A DNA stretch of 32,712 nucleotides from Acholeplasmataceae bacterium (GTDB taxonomy: Bacteria > Bacillota > Negativicutes > Acidaminococcales > Acidaminococcaceae): NCBI GenBank assembly GCA_012517145.1, contig JAAYVM010000143.1, forward strand, positions 1 through 32,712, given 5' to 3'. Position 1 is the first letter of the stretch; every line of letters starts with the position of its first letter. A model generated the notes under the pieces. That model saw nothing but the letters and a program-made list of their open reading frames with translations. It was not told the DNA's origin and ran no database searches. Positions 32,527 through 32,712 of the stretch are shown in pieces. A program made the translations under genes and the position numbers.

Positions 32527-32712
32527 CTACCATCTATTCGCTGAACGAAATACTTTTTCCTTCTTACGGGCAAAAAATACCTTCTTGATATTCTTTTTGT
32601 TTATACTCTCAGGTGTCGGCAAGATAATTTGCTCTGGACAGGGTTGTACACGCTTCCATGCGTCGGTAAAACCGCCGGGAAGCTGAGTAAACATGCTCCC
32701 GCAAATCACTTC
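32527..32712 (-). CDS. C-terminal tail of an unidentified protein (cut by window edge)
   Basis: An open frame runs from the right edge of the window to a TAA at 32527-32529. The visible 62 residues end in a very basic stretch (INKKNIKKVFFARKKEKVFRSANRW). I do not recognise the family from this fragment. A GTG inside the frame could also start a short ORF, but no ribosome-binding site can be seen, so a cut gene is more likely. Confidence 0.35.
   Translation of the reverse strand, partial: EVICGSMFTQLPGGFTDAWKRVQPCPEQIILPTPESINKKNIKKVFFARKKEKVFRSANRW

Overview
The window is a gene-dense bacterial chromosome segment in which almost every gene lies on the minus strand. Only a thioesterase, a YitT-type membrane protein and one tiny ORF read on the plus strand. 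Gene content and order point to the Negativicutes (diderm Firmicutes), perhaps a Phascolarctobacterium-like member; the genus is a guess. Two observations support this. First, the order tmk - holB - ricT - trmN6-like - rsmI - metG - tatD - yabE-like - rnmV - ksgA - ispE - purR - glmU - prs - pth is the classic Bacillus/Clostridium order. Second, there is an alanine-racemase-fold lysine/ornithine decarboxylase closely resembling the Selenomonas ruminantium enzyme, which supplies cadaverine for peptidoglycan in this class.

Layout, left to right. (1) 1-2770: the operon rpmE - DUF1385 - prfA - prmC (prmC cut by the window edge), read leftwards from a good promoter at 2742-2770. (2) 2771-4109: a duplicated module of rpmE, its promoter and a structured intergenic repeat, with a hotdog thioesterase between the two copies on the other strand. 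Three copies of the repeat lie at 2825-2930, about 2964-3047 and 3978-4082. (3) 4110-7016: a large membrane sensor with two periplasmic binding domains, a degenerate GGDEF and an intact EAL domain. (4) 7117-15393: pth, a membrane-anchored polysaccharide deacetylase, prs, glmU, ilvA, purR, a nucleotidyltransferase-like gene, a GntR regulator and ispE. (5) 15394-16801: a divergent spacer, yitT, then an isolated short transcription unit with a promoter, Shine-Dalgarno, 19-codon ORF and terminator. (6) 16802-25476: ksgA, rnmV, a 3D-domain cell-wall protein, tatD, metG, rsmI, trmN6-like, ricT and holB. (7) 25536-30082: tmk coupled to an Orn/Lys/Arg decarboxylase (as in Bacillus yaaO-tmk), a poorly known membrane-associated protein, and the lysine/ornithine decarboxylase. 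(8) 30083-32712: a repeat-bearing intergenic region, serS, a YgjP-like metallopeptidase and a gene tail cut by the window edge.

Most of the window is translation, tRNA/rRNA modification, nucleotide and envelope precursor housekeeping, tightly packed with ATGA overlaps. The parts least explained by known families are the structured intergenic repeat family around the two rpmE genes, the mini-gene at 16603-16800, the direct repeats and palindrome upstream of the lysine decarboxylase, and the membrane-associated protein at 27768-28778. No tRNA, rRNA, CRISPR array, insertion sequence or recognisable riboswitch was seen.
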